A stretch of DNA of 64,000 nt from Cynocephalus volans (GCF_027409185.1 NC_084464.1:46537095-46601094); one strand, 5' to 3'. Shown: positions 20,175 to 34,700, counted from the stretch's first letter. The notes: generated by a model from the letters alone, not told the origin. Translations and numbers: made by a program.

Positions 20175-20795
20175 AAAAAAAACATGATCCAACTATATGC
20201 TATCTACAAAGACTCACTTTAGATCCAAAGACAGAAATAGTTGAAAGTGAAAGGTTGGAAAAAAGATATTCCAGGCAAACAGTAACCAAAAGAAAGAGGG
20301 GTGGCTATACCAATACCAGACAAAATAGGGTTTAAGTAAAAAAAAATTTTTAAAGAGACAAAGAAGGACATTATATATTCAAAAAATGGTGAATTCATCA
20401 AGAAGATAGAACAATTATAAACGTGTATGTACATAAAAACAGAGATCCCTAATATATGAAAAAGATATTGACAAAATTAAGGGAGAAATAGATAGTTCTA
20501 CAATAATACTTGGAGACTTCAATACCTCACTTTCAATAATGGATAAAACAACTAAGCATGAGATTAGGAAGAATAGATAGAACAGCTAGACATACAATCA
20601 ACAAGGAAATGGAGGACTTGAACAACCCTATAAACACACTAGATCCCACAGACATATCTACAGAACACTCCACTCAACAATAGCAGAATATGCACTCTTC
20701 TCATGTGCACATGGAACATTCTCCAGGACAGACCAAATGTTAGGCCACAAAACAAGTGTCAATAAATTTTAAAAGACTGAAATCATACAAACATC
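20175..20795 (+). mobile_element. Old L1 (copy B) segment 1
   Basis: ORF2 endonuclease region with broken frames: ACATGATCCAACTATATGCT, GAAAGAGGGGTGGCTATACC, AATACTTGGAGACTTCAATAC. It is interrupted by a twin-primed L1 insertion and resumes at about 21266. Confidence 0.8.
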
Positions 20796-21265
20796 TTCTT
20801 TTTTCATTTTTAAAGGAACCTCCATACTGTTTTCCATAACTGCTATACTAATTTACATTCCCACTAGCAATGTGTAAGAGTTCTCTTTACTCTACATCCT
20901 TGCCATATAAACAGTATACACACACACAACAGAATATTATTCAGCTTTACAAAAGATGGAAATCCTGCTGTGTGCAACAATATGGATGAACCTGGAGAAC
21001 ACTACACTAAGTGAAACAAGCTAGAACAGAAACACAAATATTACATGAGCTCACTTATATGTGTAATCTTAAAAAGTCAAACTCGTAGAAACAGAGAGTA
21101 GAATAGTGGTTCTACTCAGGGGGTGGGGGTTGGGGGTTGGGGAAAATGAGGAGATATTGATCAAAGGATAAAAACTTGCAGTTATAAGATGAGTAAGTTC
21201 TGGAAACCTAATGTAAAGCATGGTAACTATAGTCATTTAAATTTTAAATTTAAAAAGTATTTTCT
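20796..21265 (+). mobile_element. L1 3' end with 5' inversion (twin priming)
   Basis: 20800-20915 is L1 in reverse (GGAACCTCCATACTGTTTTC, ACATTCCCACTAGCAATGTG). From about 20920 the L1 3' end runs forward (ACAGAATATTATTCAGCTTT to an A-rich end near 21255). The flanking copy B sequence reads through from CTGAAATCATACAAACATCT to TTTTCTCCAACTACACTAGA. Confidence 0.75.
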
Positions 21266-22680
21266 CCAACTACACTAGAATGAAGCTAGAAATCAATAAC
21301 AGATGAAAAACTGGAAAATCCACATATATGTGGAAACTGAAAACACACTCTTAAACAACCAATGGATCAGAGAAGAAAATCACAAGGGAAATTAGAAAAT
21401 ACTTTGAGATGAATGAAAACAAAAACGCAACATGCAAAAATGGATGGGATGCAGCAAAAACAGTGCTCTGGGAAGAGTTGTAAACTCTTCTATTAAAAAA
21501 GAAGAAAGATCTCAAATCAATAACCTCACTTTACACTGTAAGGAACTAGAAAAAGGAGAGCAAACTAAACCCAAAGCTAGCAAAAAGAAGGAAACAGTAA
21601 ACATTAGAGTTGGAAATAAATTAGAGTATAGAAAAACACTGGATAATCAACAAAATCAAAAGTCGGTTCTTCGGAAAATACCAAAATTGACAAAGCTTTA
21701 GCTAAACTGAAAAATAAAAAAAGAGAGAAGATACAAATAACTAAAATCAGAAATACAGGTTGGGGACATTACTACCAATCTTTCAGGAACAAAAAGATAA
21801 GAGAATATTATGAACAATTGTATGTCAACAAATTACATAACCTAGATGAAATGGACAAAGTCCTAGGAACATTCAAATTGTCAAAAACTGATTCAAAAAG
21901 AATAAGAAAATCTGAACAGGTCTATAACAAGTAAAGAGTTCGGTAATCAAAAACCTTCTAACAAAGAAAAGTCTAGGAGCCGATGACTTCACTGGTGAAT
22001 TCTACCAAACATTTAAAGAATTAACACCAATCCTTTTCAAACTCTTCCAAAAAAATAGAATAAGAGAGAACACTTCCTAGCTCAGTCTATGAGGCCAGCA
22101 TTACCCTGATTCCAAAGCCAGATAAAGACACCACATGAAAAGAAAACTATATACCAATATCCCTTATTTACACATGCAAAAATCCTCAACAAAATACTAA
22201 CAAACTGAATGCAACAGCATATTAAAAGGATTATACACTATGATCAAGTGTGATTTATTCCATGACTGGAAAGACGATTCAACATAAGAAAACCAGACAA
22301 TATAATACATTTACATTAATAGAATGAAGGGAGAAATCCACATGATCATCTCAATTAATGCAGAAAAAGCATTTGACAAAATTCAACACTCTTTCATAAT
22401 TAAAAACACTCAGCAAACTTAAGAATAGAAGGGATCCTCCTCAACATTATAAAAGGTATTTATGAAAAACCCACAGCTAACATTATACCTCATGGTGAAA
22501 GACTGAAAACAATAAGGAACAAGATAAAAATACTTCCTTTTACCAGTGCTATTCAACATTATACTGGAAGTTCTAACCAGAGCAATTGGGCAAGAAAAAT
22601 AAATAAAAGGCATCCAAATGGGAAAGGACAATGCAAATCTATTTCCATTCTCAGATGTCATGGTCTTAAGCGTCCTAAAT
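21266..22680 (+). mobile_element. Old L1 (copy B) segment 2: ORF2
   Basis: The frame fragment at 21432-21701 includes a typical L1 ORF2 coiled region (ERSQINNLTLHCKELEKGEQ). The RT region follows (GATGACTTCACTGGTGAATTC, ATTCCATGACTGGAAAGACG). There are many stops. Confidence 0.8.
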
Positions 22681-23670
22681 ACAATCCCTATCAAAAATTC
22701 CAACTACCTGTTTTGCAGAAGTGGACAAGCTGATCCTAAAATTCATATGGAAATGCAAGAGATACCCACAACAATCTTGAAGAAGAACAAATTTGGAGGA
22801 CTCATACTTCCCTATCGCAAAACTTACTACAAAACTTATAGTAATCAAAACTGTGTGTTACTGACATAAGGACAAACATATATACCAATGGAATAGAACA
22901 GAGAGCCCAGAAATAAATCCTCACAAATATAGTCAATTGATTTTTGACAAGGGTGCTAAGACCATTCAATGAGAATAAATGTTGTCTCTTCAAAAATAGT
23001 GTTGGGAAAACTGGATAATCACACGTAAAAGATTAAAGCTGGACTCTTATACCATATACAAGTGTTAACTCAAAATGGTGGCTTCTCAATAAATTAAACA
23101 TAGAATTACCATATGACTCAAAAATTCTACTCCTGGGTATATGAGCAAATATTCAAAAACTTTGAAAATAGATGTTCAAACAAAAACTTCTACACAAATG
23201 TTCATAATGGCATTATTTGCAAAAGCCAAAAGGCAAAAACAACCCAAATGTCCAGCAACTGATCATAGATCAGCAAAACGTGGCATATCCATGCAATGGA
23301 ATATTATTTAGCCATAAAAAGGAATGAAGTACTGATACGTGCTACAACATGAATGAACCTTGAAAGATAACTGTAAGAAGCCAATCACAAAAAGCTATAT
23401 ATACTATGATTCCATTTATGAAATATCCAGAGTCAGAGAAACTCATTGAGATAGAAAGCAGATTAGTGGTTGTCAGGGGGAAAGGGAGAGAGGAGAATGG
23501 AGATTGACTGGTTACTAGTATTGGATTTCCTTTTGCAGTGATGAAAATATTCTGGGACTAGACAGTAATAATAGTTGTACAGCACTGTGAATGTACTAAA
23601 TGTTACTAGTGGTAAATTTTATATTATGTGTATTTTACCACATTTAAAATACAAACATACATTAAAAATG
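22681..23670 (+). mobile_element. Old L1 (copy B) 3' portion, internally deleted
   Basis: AATGGAATAGAACAGAGAGCC, TTCAATGAGAATAAATGTTG, GCAATGGAATATTATTTAGCC and a TTTTACCACATTTAAAATAC tail are late ORF2 and 3' UTR. Blocks are missing near 22680 and 23070. Confidence 0.75.
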
Positions 23671-24540
23671 TTTTAAAATTCCTTCAAACCAGTGGGCAGG
23701 ATTAAGTGGAGCCACCTTTCCTTGTTTATGGACAGGATCCCTGTCTCCTCCATGTGGAAGTGCAGGAAAATCAACTCAAAATTTCTATAAATTGATTACT
23801 CTGGATTTTAACTATGAAGTACAAAGCAACGTTTTATTGTCAGCCCAGCGTCTGCACCCAGTGACCAGGCAGTCTTCTTCACAGGAATCCCTTCAGAGCA
23901 CTTTTGCCTCGAAGATAATGAGGCTCCCAAAATGTGGATTTTTAAAAAATTCAAATTAATAGTTGTGAATCAGAGACTCCAACTAGACAAGCCTCACTTT
24001 TTATTAAACATAACACTTTCTCTGGGCTTTCCCATCCTGAAGCTGTCTAGTTACAAGATTGGAAACTTAATGATCCAGGCCCTCCCGCTTTTCTGGTCAT
24101 AGTAAAAATCACACTCTATTGACCTAGCTCTGTCACCCATCTAGAATCTACCCTCTAAAAAAAAGGAAAACAATTAGGAGGAAAACCTGGACCTAACGGA
24201 ACTCAAATCCCCCTTCTGTTGTTCTCCATAGATTAAGTGTGTTATATTCTGCTCAATTTCCATTTTCTCTTGTTCATTACAAAAAAGGACTAAATTAGAA
24301 TTGAACACTTGTCTCACTTTAGCCTGGTCTGCTGCAGTCAGCCTGAAAATGATGGGTTGGATCTCTATAATCTTAGGAGACAAGCCCAGGTCCTCCCTAG
24401 AACATCTCTCATTTGTGTTGCCAGCGAGAGCTCACAACCACAACTGCCCAGACTGGAAGTGGGAAGAAGGATGGAGGCTGTTCCACCTCTGAACACCCAT
24501 ATCACCTCTATCAGGAAGAACAGGGGTGTTCTAGGCTTAG
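23671..24540. other. Intergenic, no recognised feature
   Basis: AT-moderate unique-looking sequence between the L1 field and TCP11. ORFs of 60-90 codons (for example 24309-24593) lack coding character and known motifs. Confidence 0.6.
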
Positions 24541-24554
24541 AGATGAAAGATCAG

Positions 24555-24724
24555 AGGCCGGCCCGTGGCTCACTCGGTAGAGTGCGGTGCTGATAACACC
24601 AAGGCCACGGGTTCGGATCCTATATAGGGATGGCCAGTTTGCTCACTGGCTGAGCGTGGTGCTGACAATACCAAGCCAAGGGTTGAGATCCCCTTACCGG
24701 TCATCTTTTAAAAAAAAAAGAGAG
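24555..24724 (+). mobile_element. Two-arm tRNA-Ile SINE
   Basis: GGCCGGCCCGTGGCTCACTC, GGTTCGGATCC, a second arm GGCCAGTTTGCTCACTGGCT and ACCGGTCATCTTTT with an A-tail. The target duplication AGATGAAAGATCAG (24541-24554) has one mismatch against AGATGAAAGGTCAG (24725-24738). Confidence 0.93.
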
Positions 24725-24738
24725 AGATGAAAGGTCAG

Positions 24739-25274
24739 GACCAGGGAATCAACTTAATCCAAGTCAGTCACTGACCTAACTGTCCAAGGCTGAACTCTGA
24801 CAATGTGAGAGAAAAAGATCCCATGAACACTGAAATCTGTCCTTCACAGAATGCTTGCTTACAGCCAACATCCATTTCTACCCTGCCCATAGCTCATAGA
24901 CTGCTTCAGACTATACAAGAGAAGAGGAAGCTGGGGGTTCTTACTATTCCTTGACTTCTTGTTGTATCATCTGAAACCTTCAGGGGAATTTGGTCATGAA
25001 AATGAGCTTACTAAATTCTTTCAACCAGGTCCTCTCCTGAGCTGAACTGGACAAAATAAAGGCTTCAGAGAAGCCCTTATGCTTACATTTTGGATAATTC
25101 CACAGAGTTCTCAGAGCCCTCAGAGAAATGCTTTTACCCTTAAAGAAAATAACTCTAGCACCTGGGTGTTTTGGCTGTTCACCTCTGCGTGTCAAACAGT
25201 GCACACAGCCAGAGAAAGGAAAACAGAGGGCTGTGGTTCGGGGCTGGCCTCAGCGGCAGCACAGGAAGACTAAA
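24739..25274. other. Intergenic sequence downstream of TCP11
   Basis: I see no gene or clear repeat. Small ORFs on both strands are unsupported. Confidence 0.5.
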
Positions 25275-25481
25275 GGTTACCTTGCAGTTCAGAAGTTTAT
25301 TAGTGAATGAGTTTGGGCCAGTTGGTGTTTACATGCTTGATCACTATAGCCCTGGTGTACTGGCTGTGGGGGTGAGTGGGCGTAGGGGCTCACTGCTCTG
25401 CTGGTCACTGGAGATGTCTCCCCAGGAAGATGATGGGCCCCTCTCCTGGGTCCAAGGTGCCAAGGCTCTGAGCTGGTACTA
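25275..25481 (-). other. TCP11: TCP11 3' UTR with poly(A) signal
   Basis: The sequence runs from the stop codon at 25482-25484 to about 20 bases past an AATAAA signal (TTTATT on the plus strand, 25296-25301). The cleavage site is estimated. Confidence 0.7.
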
Positions 25482-25714
25482 TCAGAGAGACTCCACTTTT
25501 GTTTCCAGTGCCTGGGCTGGGGAGATGAGGGTTTTTAGGATTGCAGTGTAGTAGGGGCCAAACACTTGCTTATTGTGATGTGTCAGGCTGACAAACTTTT
25601 GGCCCAGTTCCGCCAGCTCTGCCTCAATGAGAGTAAGGCCTCCAGGGAGGTCTAACAGAGACTGCTGCACACCAAGAACCAAACAACATTTGAGAAACAA
25701 GTGGATCCGCTGAT
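25482..25714 (-). CDS. TCP11: TCP11 coding exon 9 (terminal)
   Basis: It encodes residues 423-498 and the stop: [67 protein letters not shown]. The acceptor is TGCTCACAG/ATCAGCGG. The 3' UTR follows to about 25275. Confidence 0.96.
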
Positions 25715-28700
25715 CTGTGAGCATGAAAAAAACAATGAGAAAGGAAAGGGAAAACAGATTTCAGGGAGAAATGCTGCCCCTAAACTCTACTTACCCACAT
25801 TCTAAGTTAGCTGAGATATTCACCAATCTGCCCACTCACCTATAGATAAGGAAATTTGTTTTGTTTGGGAAGAGGGCTGCTATCTAGCTCTCAAGGACAA
25901 AAACAAAGAAAAAACTAGTGGGGTAGTAAATTTCTGATAATTCAAATGATTGCTTATGTAGCCATCAGTTAGAGTATTTGACATAACAGGAAGATCTTAG
26001 TCTGATCCTTCAGATGGCTGTGGTTAGGGGCAAGCTGGCCAGGTACATGGCCTCCATTCCAACATGGGGGTGGGGAGTCCCTACTATGGGAAAATGTCCT
26101 CCAGCCTAATTTAACATCAGTTTCTTGTTGGGGGTGAGTGGGTGGGTGTCAAATGTCTTGGATTGCAGTCAGAGAGTGACCAGCAGGCTAGGGTGACTTA
26201 ACCAGGTTGGTGGGATAGTATACCACACTGGGTCTAAATCTTCCTTAAAACCATAAAGTTAGTCTTTAAACTCAAAGGGATATATTTTCAATTCAGCATT
26301 TTGAAAAAACTAAAGGCTAAACAGTGACTAGCCCAGTGACCATACCTTTCATTGTTATGGTTCAGTAACTGATTTCCAGGGTTGGGATCTATCTCTCCCC
26401 ACAACGTTCTCACCACACCACAGGGATGCTCACCAATGACACTGCGGACACAGTTCTCTTTCTTGGCAATGTTCTGGAGCTGTCCTATCAGAGATGTTGT
26501 GTTGTCACTACTCAAAGCAGCAAGGCCCATATTCTTGAGGCTTTGATGGATTTCCTGAGACACTTGTTCACTCACAGTCACCATAGCCTCCTCAGGTCTA
26601 GACCATGAAAAAGAGTAAGCTGGCACCCACCGGGCACCCCTGGCACAGGCCCAGAGCCCAGGAAACTCCACATCAGAAGCCAGCCATCCTCCCTCCCCTC
26701 AACCCATGGCCCCTGGTAGGCAGGAGGGCCCAGTGGGTAGGTACAGTATCTTCACTGTTACCCTCAAGATATCAACTATCCTCTATATACGATACCACAT
26801 TCTACTTCTCAGAAAACAAGATAAACTATAAAATTAATTATAAAAAGGGTTTAGTTCTGCCCTTGGATCCACTCAGCATTCTCCAGTCCCATGGATTTTA
26901 TTTTTACATATATATTTTTAAGACTTTCTTGGACATTTTCCATGGTCATTTGTCCTACCTCACTAATTACAATTACAAACATGGCCTTCTGATTCCTCCT
27001 TTTCTTTTGGTATGACGGCCTACACACAGTGATGTTCAGTCAATATTGCTGACTTACTGACTGGCCAACTCCTGGACATACATAATAATGCCAGCCTACT
27101 GTCATTCACTCAGCTAGATAATACTCCTTTGTAGCAAACTATCATCCCCACTATCCTTTCTGTGAGAAAGTTTTATTTTTCTTTGCCACAAGCCTTAAAA
27201 TCACATATGGAAAGAAATCAACAATCGTTGTGGATGGTTCCAAAGGGCCTTTCCATGGTTTGTGGTGGAGAGTAAGCAATTGTTCATTGCCTGCCTATGT
27301 CCTAAGTACCATACATCATCTTTCACTCTAAAAGAGACCTATGCAGCTCACCTGGAGTTAAATCCCCCCATAAGGGATTTGGTTATGCGTTTCAGTTTAT
27401 CGACAAACTGGGGTGAGCCAAACAAAACACTGCCAGAGAAACTACTGGCCACTAGCAAGACTGAGGCCAGCATGGTTAACTGCTGCAACTGGGATTCCAG
27501 CTCCTGCAGCCGGGTTCTGTCCATCAGCAGGGTCTGGGAAGCAGGGAAGAGTGGACTGTCAGAAGAGGGTCCTGATGGAAGCCCTGCATACAAAACAAGG
27601 CAATGCCCCCCTACATTCCTACCTCAGGGAACTCTTCATTTTCAGGGTCCCAAAGAAGGAGATTTAGGAAGCCCTGGGACAGCACCATTGTAGGGTTGAG
27701 GGGTTCTGTGTTGTTGACTACTTCGTTTGGAGAGGGGCCGGCCACACTGGAGGAGTCTGGAGTGTCAGAACAAGTTGAAGGTGATGTGGTGAGGTCTGCT
27801 GCTGCTTGGGTCAGCCATTTGGTGGTGTGATCCAGGAGGCCTAGCACAGGGAAGGAAGTGTGTACGCATCCTCAGTGTCTACTGCTGATGCTTCAAGACC
27901 AAGGTTCCAAGAACCTTGGTTCCTGGCCAATAAATAAATGCTTTGGGGATCTTTCTGCCATAGATAAATGTTCCTTCTTCCTCTCCTTACCTGAGAAAAA
28001 AATTTCCTATTCCTAAAAAAAGGCAGAATATTCTCTAACATCATAAAAGTCAGATCCAGGGCCGAGCCCGTGGCGCACTCAGGAGAGTGCGGCGCTGAGA
28101 GCGCGGCGACACTCCCGCCGCGGGTTCGGATCCTATATAGGAATGGCCGGTGCACTCACTGGCTGAGTGCCGGTCACGAAAAAGACAAAGTAAATAAATA
28201 AATAAATAAAAGTCAGATCCAAGCTCACATCTTCTCCCTCCTGCTCTCATGTTATGTACATACTAGGCTGCTTATTGAGGAGCTCCTGGAATTTAGCCCG
28301 TTCACACTGGATGGAATGTTCTTGCAGGTGGGGTTGAAGGCTCTGGATAGTGTAGTTCACCATGTCCATTTTCATCAGGCCCAGAACCTGGAAGATCCCT
28401 CTGACACAGGGGGAAACAGAATATTTACACTATGAAAGGAAATCTAGTAAGCAGGAAACATACAAAGGAGTTACTAAATCACTAGAGTTAGGAGAGGCCT
28501 TAAAACTTAGACCTACCTCCTACATTTACAAAAGATGACTTATGATCCAGGACCCAAAGCCCAGAGTGAGTTAGTGGCAGAACTGGAAACAGATAAGTCT
28601 CTGGACCTTGAAGCCTCTTGTCTAGATCTCTTTCACTATGATCATTCTGTTGTTTCTTAAAAAGGGTAGTCAGTAGAAGGAAATACACCAGCATGTTAAC

Positions 28701-31700
28701 TTCTCTTTGGGAAGTGGGATTATAGTTGATGCTGTTTCTGACTCATTGGGCCAATCGCCTCTTTTTTTTTTTTTTTAAATTTTTAGGTCTTAGTTCCTAT
28801 AGCTATGAAATAGAAATAACTTCCCATCCCTGTCCCCTCATACTGTGTCAACTGGGATGAGAGAAAACCTAGGAAAGGTATGTTTTAACTCCTTGGAACA
28901 AAGAATTATGTGTTCTAATGTCTTATGGTAGCATGTTATAGAGGAGGGCCTAATCAATCTAAGGATAACCAAAAGGTCCTCCAAGACCATCTTTGGGAAA
29001 GAAAACCCAGTAGGCCAGAAAGGAGAAAAGTATTAGTCAGGTCTTCATTAGGGAAGAGCCAGTCAAGACAATGGCTATGATCCAGTGTCTGGCCCAGCTT
29101 TTCAGCCCAGGAGCTGCGACTGGTTTCAGGGGGTAGTAATCAAGTTTCACACCTCAGTAACCGAACAGGGTCAGTAATGTTCTCTAGTTTCTGCACTGCT
29201 TCATCTCGAACTGGTGCACACAGCAAAGTCATCAGGTTGAGAATGTACTTAGAGAGATAAGGGACATCCAGGGCCCCATATTCTGCTTTCTGCTTGAGGA
29301 AGTCCATGTCCAGAGCTTCTTCGACCTCACTTCTTAGGCGGTTCTGGCGTGGTAACAGCAGTGATAGCAAGATCTGCCCAGGAGAGAAAGTCAAAGAAGG
29401 AGTTGCAAGCTGTATTAGTGAAAGACATCCCAGCCTATCTCTTTAAAGGAGGAAGAATTTGGTCCCTAAATTTCCTGTAGAATATTATTTATCTTTGTTT
29501 AGGGGCCAATGATAAGTCTTAAGGAGATCAATTATAACAATAGTATATAATTTTCCAGGTAGAATGAGATAGATTAATAAAGTCAAAAAGTATGGTGAAA
29601 GAAGTGTAAGGTAAGCAAATATAAAATATACACCATGAGATGGGAATGAGGTACTCAATTTAAAATGGCAGGCATTTTTGAGATTATTTTTACTTCAAAG
29701 GGCAAGGATGGAAGAGGCAAAGGAGCTATTGTGAGTCACTTGAAATAGCCTATTAACAGGGACTCTCTTATTTATCTCTGTGCCTCTGTAACACACAGAA
29801 TATGGTGGGGGTACAGGATGGGGTTCAATGAATATTTGTTTAATTGAATGGAATACTGTGTTGTCATAGCAAGTTCCCAAATATTTAGCTTCATGTTAAA
29901 CAGATAAAATGAAAGTTGCTCCATACTACCTATTTTAATTGGTAAGCTACACCAGTCACCAATTTGGAGCTTCTCAACTACAAATCTACCCTTCAGTGCC
30001 TACTCTGTGAAAATAGAGCGTGGCCCTTGAAATATTTTTCCTTTGCTAGGTGGCACAAAGTTAAGTTTTGTCAGTAGACCATGCTAAAGAGATATTGCAA
30101 GAGGAAGGCTTCCTTCCTGGATCTGGTATGCTCCTCTCAGCAAGCTCCTGCATTGTGGACACTTCTCTTTATTCAAATTACTGTGTGGCGCGTGCGCGCA
30201 CACACACACACACACAAAAAAAAAAAAACTGGGGGGGGGAGAAGATTTAACAACCACAATTACTTGAAGTTGATACGACAAGCAAACAGAAAGGACATTG
30301 TTGGGGGGGGGGAGGGAGAAGGAAGGGAGGTTTTGGTGATGGGGAGCAATAATCAGCCACAATGTATATCGACAAAATAAAATTAAAAAAAAAAAACAAA
30401 TTACTGTGTGGTTTCTGTCTCTTGATTGTACCCTGACTGATAAGAAAAATTGGTACTCAAAAATTGAACTCAAATGGTTGTACGTCTATTAGATCTGATG
30501 AACAGGAAATAGCAAGAACTTCAGATGCCTTAGAAAGATATGTAAACTAGAGGACAGCAGATAATCCACACAAAAATTCAGGGGCCTGTAACCTCAGTGA
30601 AATTTCAAGAGTTGCAGTAGTCTGGAGCTTGTCAAGCTATCTCCTCCATGATGAAAGACAACTGCTGTACCTCAAACTACCTTTCATGAAAAAAGTGCAC
30701 AACACTTGGTAGCCCTTTTTGGATTTTCAAGGCAGCGTATACCACATTTGAGTTTGCTGCCCGGACACTCATCTAGAATCACTCATAAGATTACCAAGTT
30801 CAAGTTGGTCCTAGAGCAAGAGTAGGCTCTGCAGCAAGTTCAGACTGGGTTACAAGTTGCTTTACCATTTGGGCCTTATGATCCATCAGATCCAATGATA
30901 CTTGAAGTGTTCATGGCAAATAAGGATGCTGTACAGAGTGTCTTGCAAGCACTAAGAGGAGAATCACAACACAGACCCCTAGGATTTTGGAGCAAATATA
31001 TGTTCTCTCTGCAGATAACTATTCACCTTTTGAGAAACAGCTTCTGGCTTACTACTGGGCCTCAGTAGAAAGTAAGCACCTCACCATAGGACACTGGGTA
31101 ACCACGTGGCCTAAGCTTCCCAGTGGGAACCAGCTGTTGTCTAACTTACCTAGCCATAAGATTGAACACACACAATAGCGATCTGTTATCTAATGAAAAT
31201 GGCCTGTAAGAAACCAAGCATATACTGGTATAGGACAGATACATAGAACAGAATAGAAAATATAAATAGAATAGAAAGTCCACAAATAAAACCTGGGCAA
31301 ATGGCCAAATGATTTTGAACAATAATGCCAACACCATTTAATGGGGAAAGGACACTCTTTTCACCAAATGGTGCTGGGAAAACTGGATATCCGCATGCAA
31401 GGGAATAAAGTTGGAACTTCACTTTTACCATACAAAAAAATTAATTCAAAATGGATCAAAGACCTTAACATAAGAGCTAACATTGCCAAACTGTTAGAAC
31501 AAAACATAGGGGTAAATATTCATGATCTTGGATTTGGCAACATATGATACCAAAAGCACAAGAAACCAAAAAAAAAAAACTAGGTAAATTGGACTTCATC
31601 AAAATCAAAACCTTTGTACACCAAAGGACACTATCAAGAAAATGAAAAGACTGCCTACAGAATGGTAGAAAATATTTGCAAGTCATATACCTGACAAGGG

Positions 31701-34700
31701 TATAGTATCCAGAATACATATATAAGTAACTCTCATAATTCAACAACAAAAAGACAAACCACACAATTTAAAAATGGGCAAAGGACTTGAGTAAACATTT
31801 TTTCAGAGAAGATGCACAAATGGCCAACAAGCACATGAACAGATGGCCAACACCACTAGTCATTAGGGAAATGCAAGTCAAAACCACAATGAGATATCAC
31901 TTCACATACATTAGGATGGTTATTATCAAAAAAAGGAAAATAGCAAGTGACAGCAAGGATGTGGAGAAACTGGAACCCTGGTACGCTGCTGGTAGGATTG
32001 TAAAATGGTGCGGCTGCTGTCGAAAAGTATGGTGGTTCCTCAAAAAGTTAAATATAGAATTATCATATGATTCAGCAGTTCCACTTCTAGGTATATACCC
32101 AAAAGAAATGAAAGCAGGGACTCAAATAGATTCTTGTACACCAATGTTCATAGCAGCATTGTTGACAATTGCCAAAAGACAGAAAAAACCCACATGTCCA
32201 CCAAAAGATGAATGGATAAACAAAAGTGGTCTACAAACAGGAACCAAATTCTGATATATGCTACAACACGGATGAACTTTGAAAACATTATGTTAAGTGA
32301 AATAAGCCCAATACAAAAGGACAAATATTGCATAATTCCACTTACATGAGGTAACTACAGTAGTCAAATTCATAGAGACAGAAAATACAAGAGAGGTTAC
32401 CAGGTGCCGGAGGAAGAGAGAAAGGGAAATTATTGTTTAATGGGTACAGAGTTTCTGCTTGAGGAGATAAAGTTCTGGAAGTGAACAGTGATGATGGTTG
32501 AGCAACACTGTGAATGTACTTAATGCCACTGAATTAACATTTAAACATGGTAAATTTTGTGTTATGCATATTTTACCACAATAAAAAAATCCTAAAAAAA
32601 CCAAACTAAGGCCCTGCTATGGCCCATTTCCCAGGGAAGATCAGCCAGCCACCTGGTGGCAGATGATTTCATTGGACCTCTTCCACTGTGAAGTGGTAGA
32701 AATTTATCCTCACTAGGATAGTCAAATATTCTGGACATGAATTTGTCTTCCCTATCTGCAATGCTTCTGTGAGCACCAATATCCACGTACTCACAGAATA
32801 CCTTATCCACTGTCCTGGGTCACAGTGTACCTCTCAGCATTGCATCTGATCACAGAACTCATTTCACAGCAAACGAAATGCAGCAATGGGATAACTGGTC
32901 TGACCAAATACCCTCACTGAGAATCAGCTGGCCTAACTGAAAAGTGGAATTGCTTGTTGAAGACTCAGTTACAACCTTAGTTGAGCAACAATACCTGAAA
33001 AGAAACGGTTCTGTCTTATAGGATTTAATACATGCTTTGAATCAAAGACCGTTCTATAGTGCTGTCCTCCAAAAGCAGTATACATGGGCCCAGGAATCAA
33101 GGGGTAGAAGTAGGACTGGTTCTTCTAATAACCCACTTGCAGGATTTTTGTTTCCCATACTGCTAACTTAGAGCTCTACCGATTTGGGGGAAATACTTGC
33201 ACTGGTTCCAATGGATTAGAAGATGAAACTGCCACTTGGCCATTTTGGACTCCTCATACCACTGAATCAACAGGGTAGAAAGGTGTTACTCTAGTGCTCG
33301 TGTAATCGATCCTGAGTACCAAGGAGAAACTGGATTGCTGCCATACAATGGAGGCAAGAAGTACTATGCCTGGAACCCAGGAAATTCTGAGGCAACCCAA
33401 CCAGCTGAGGTTCTGAATGAGGACAAGGGAAATATAGAATGAATAGTGGAAGAAGGAAGCCGAGACATCAACTATGGCTGTATGACCAATTACAGAAACA
33501 AGGACTACAAATTTTCTTTTTGCTGATTATCAGTATGTTCATTTGTATAAGCTAACCATTTTATTCTTCTTCCTCCTTCTTTTCCTATTATTTTACGTAC
33601 AGGTTGTTAGCCATTAAATTCACAATTTAGCCTTTAGGAAACAGAATATTCGTGGAACTGTGACTCAATCTGAGGAGCAGCCAGCAATGGATACACTAAC
33701 TGCTTGGATCACATGTCTCTTCATTTGCGGGAAGGATGAGAACTCATGAGACAGATACCTATATATTATTAGGTAGAAATAGAGTTCTTTTCAGGAATTC
33801 AAATGTGTGTTGAAGGTTGAAGGGTGCATATCGAAGCTGAATAGCCAAAGGGGTGGACTGTGCCATCTATCAATTTATTGCCTCTCAGCTCCAAATTCAT
33901 CCTTCTTTTCTACACTCTGTGAAAATGGAGATAAGTCCTTTAAATATCTCTCCTTTACCAGATGGCACAATTTTAAGCTTCATCTGTAGAGGGTATAATT
34001 ATTTAGTTTTTTGTGCTGCGTAATATATTGCCATCAACTTAGTGGCTTAAAACAACACATATATATTTATTATCTCACAGTTTCCATGCATCAGGAGTCC
34101 GGGCACAGTTTAGCTGGGTCCTCTATTCGGGGTCATATAAGGCTGCAATCTGGGCTGCATTCTCATTTGCATTGTGACTGGGGAAGATTGTTTCCAAGCT
34201 AACTCAGATTGTTGGCAGAATTCATTGCCTTACAGCTGTTTGCTTGAGGGCTCCAGATTCTTATTGGCTGTTGGCTAGATGCAGATTCTACAGGCCATCT
34301 GCAGTTCCTTGCCAGTTGGCCCTCTCCATAGCCAATTCACAACATAGCTGTTTGCTTCTTCAAGGCCAGCAGGAGAATCACTCCCTCCAGTCTGCTAAGA
34401 TGGAGTCTTATATCATGAAATGTAATTACAGGAGTAATATCCCATCACCTTTGCCATATTCTATAGGTTAGAAGTAAGTTGCAGGTCTCACCCACACTGA
34501 AGGGGAGATTATATAAGGCTGCGGATTGTTATGGGTCACCTTAAGGTATGTCCACCACACACAGAAAGACATTGCTGAAGGCAAGAGCTTTCCTTCCTGG
34601 TTCTGGTGTGCTAAACTGGCAGGCTCCTGCAGTAAACGCACCTTCACCAGCACCCAGTTCCTGCAGCATGAGTGGCTTCTCCAGTGCACAATGGTCAGCA

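Noticed and set aside
30084-30473. 129-codon minus-strand frame
   Set aside because: It is produced by the CA repeat and A/G-rich tail of a truncated L1.
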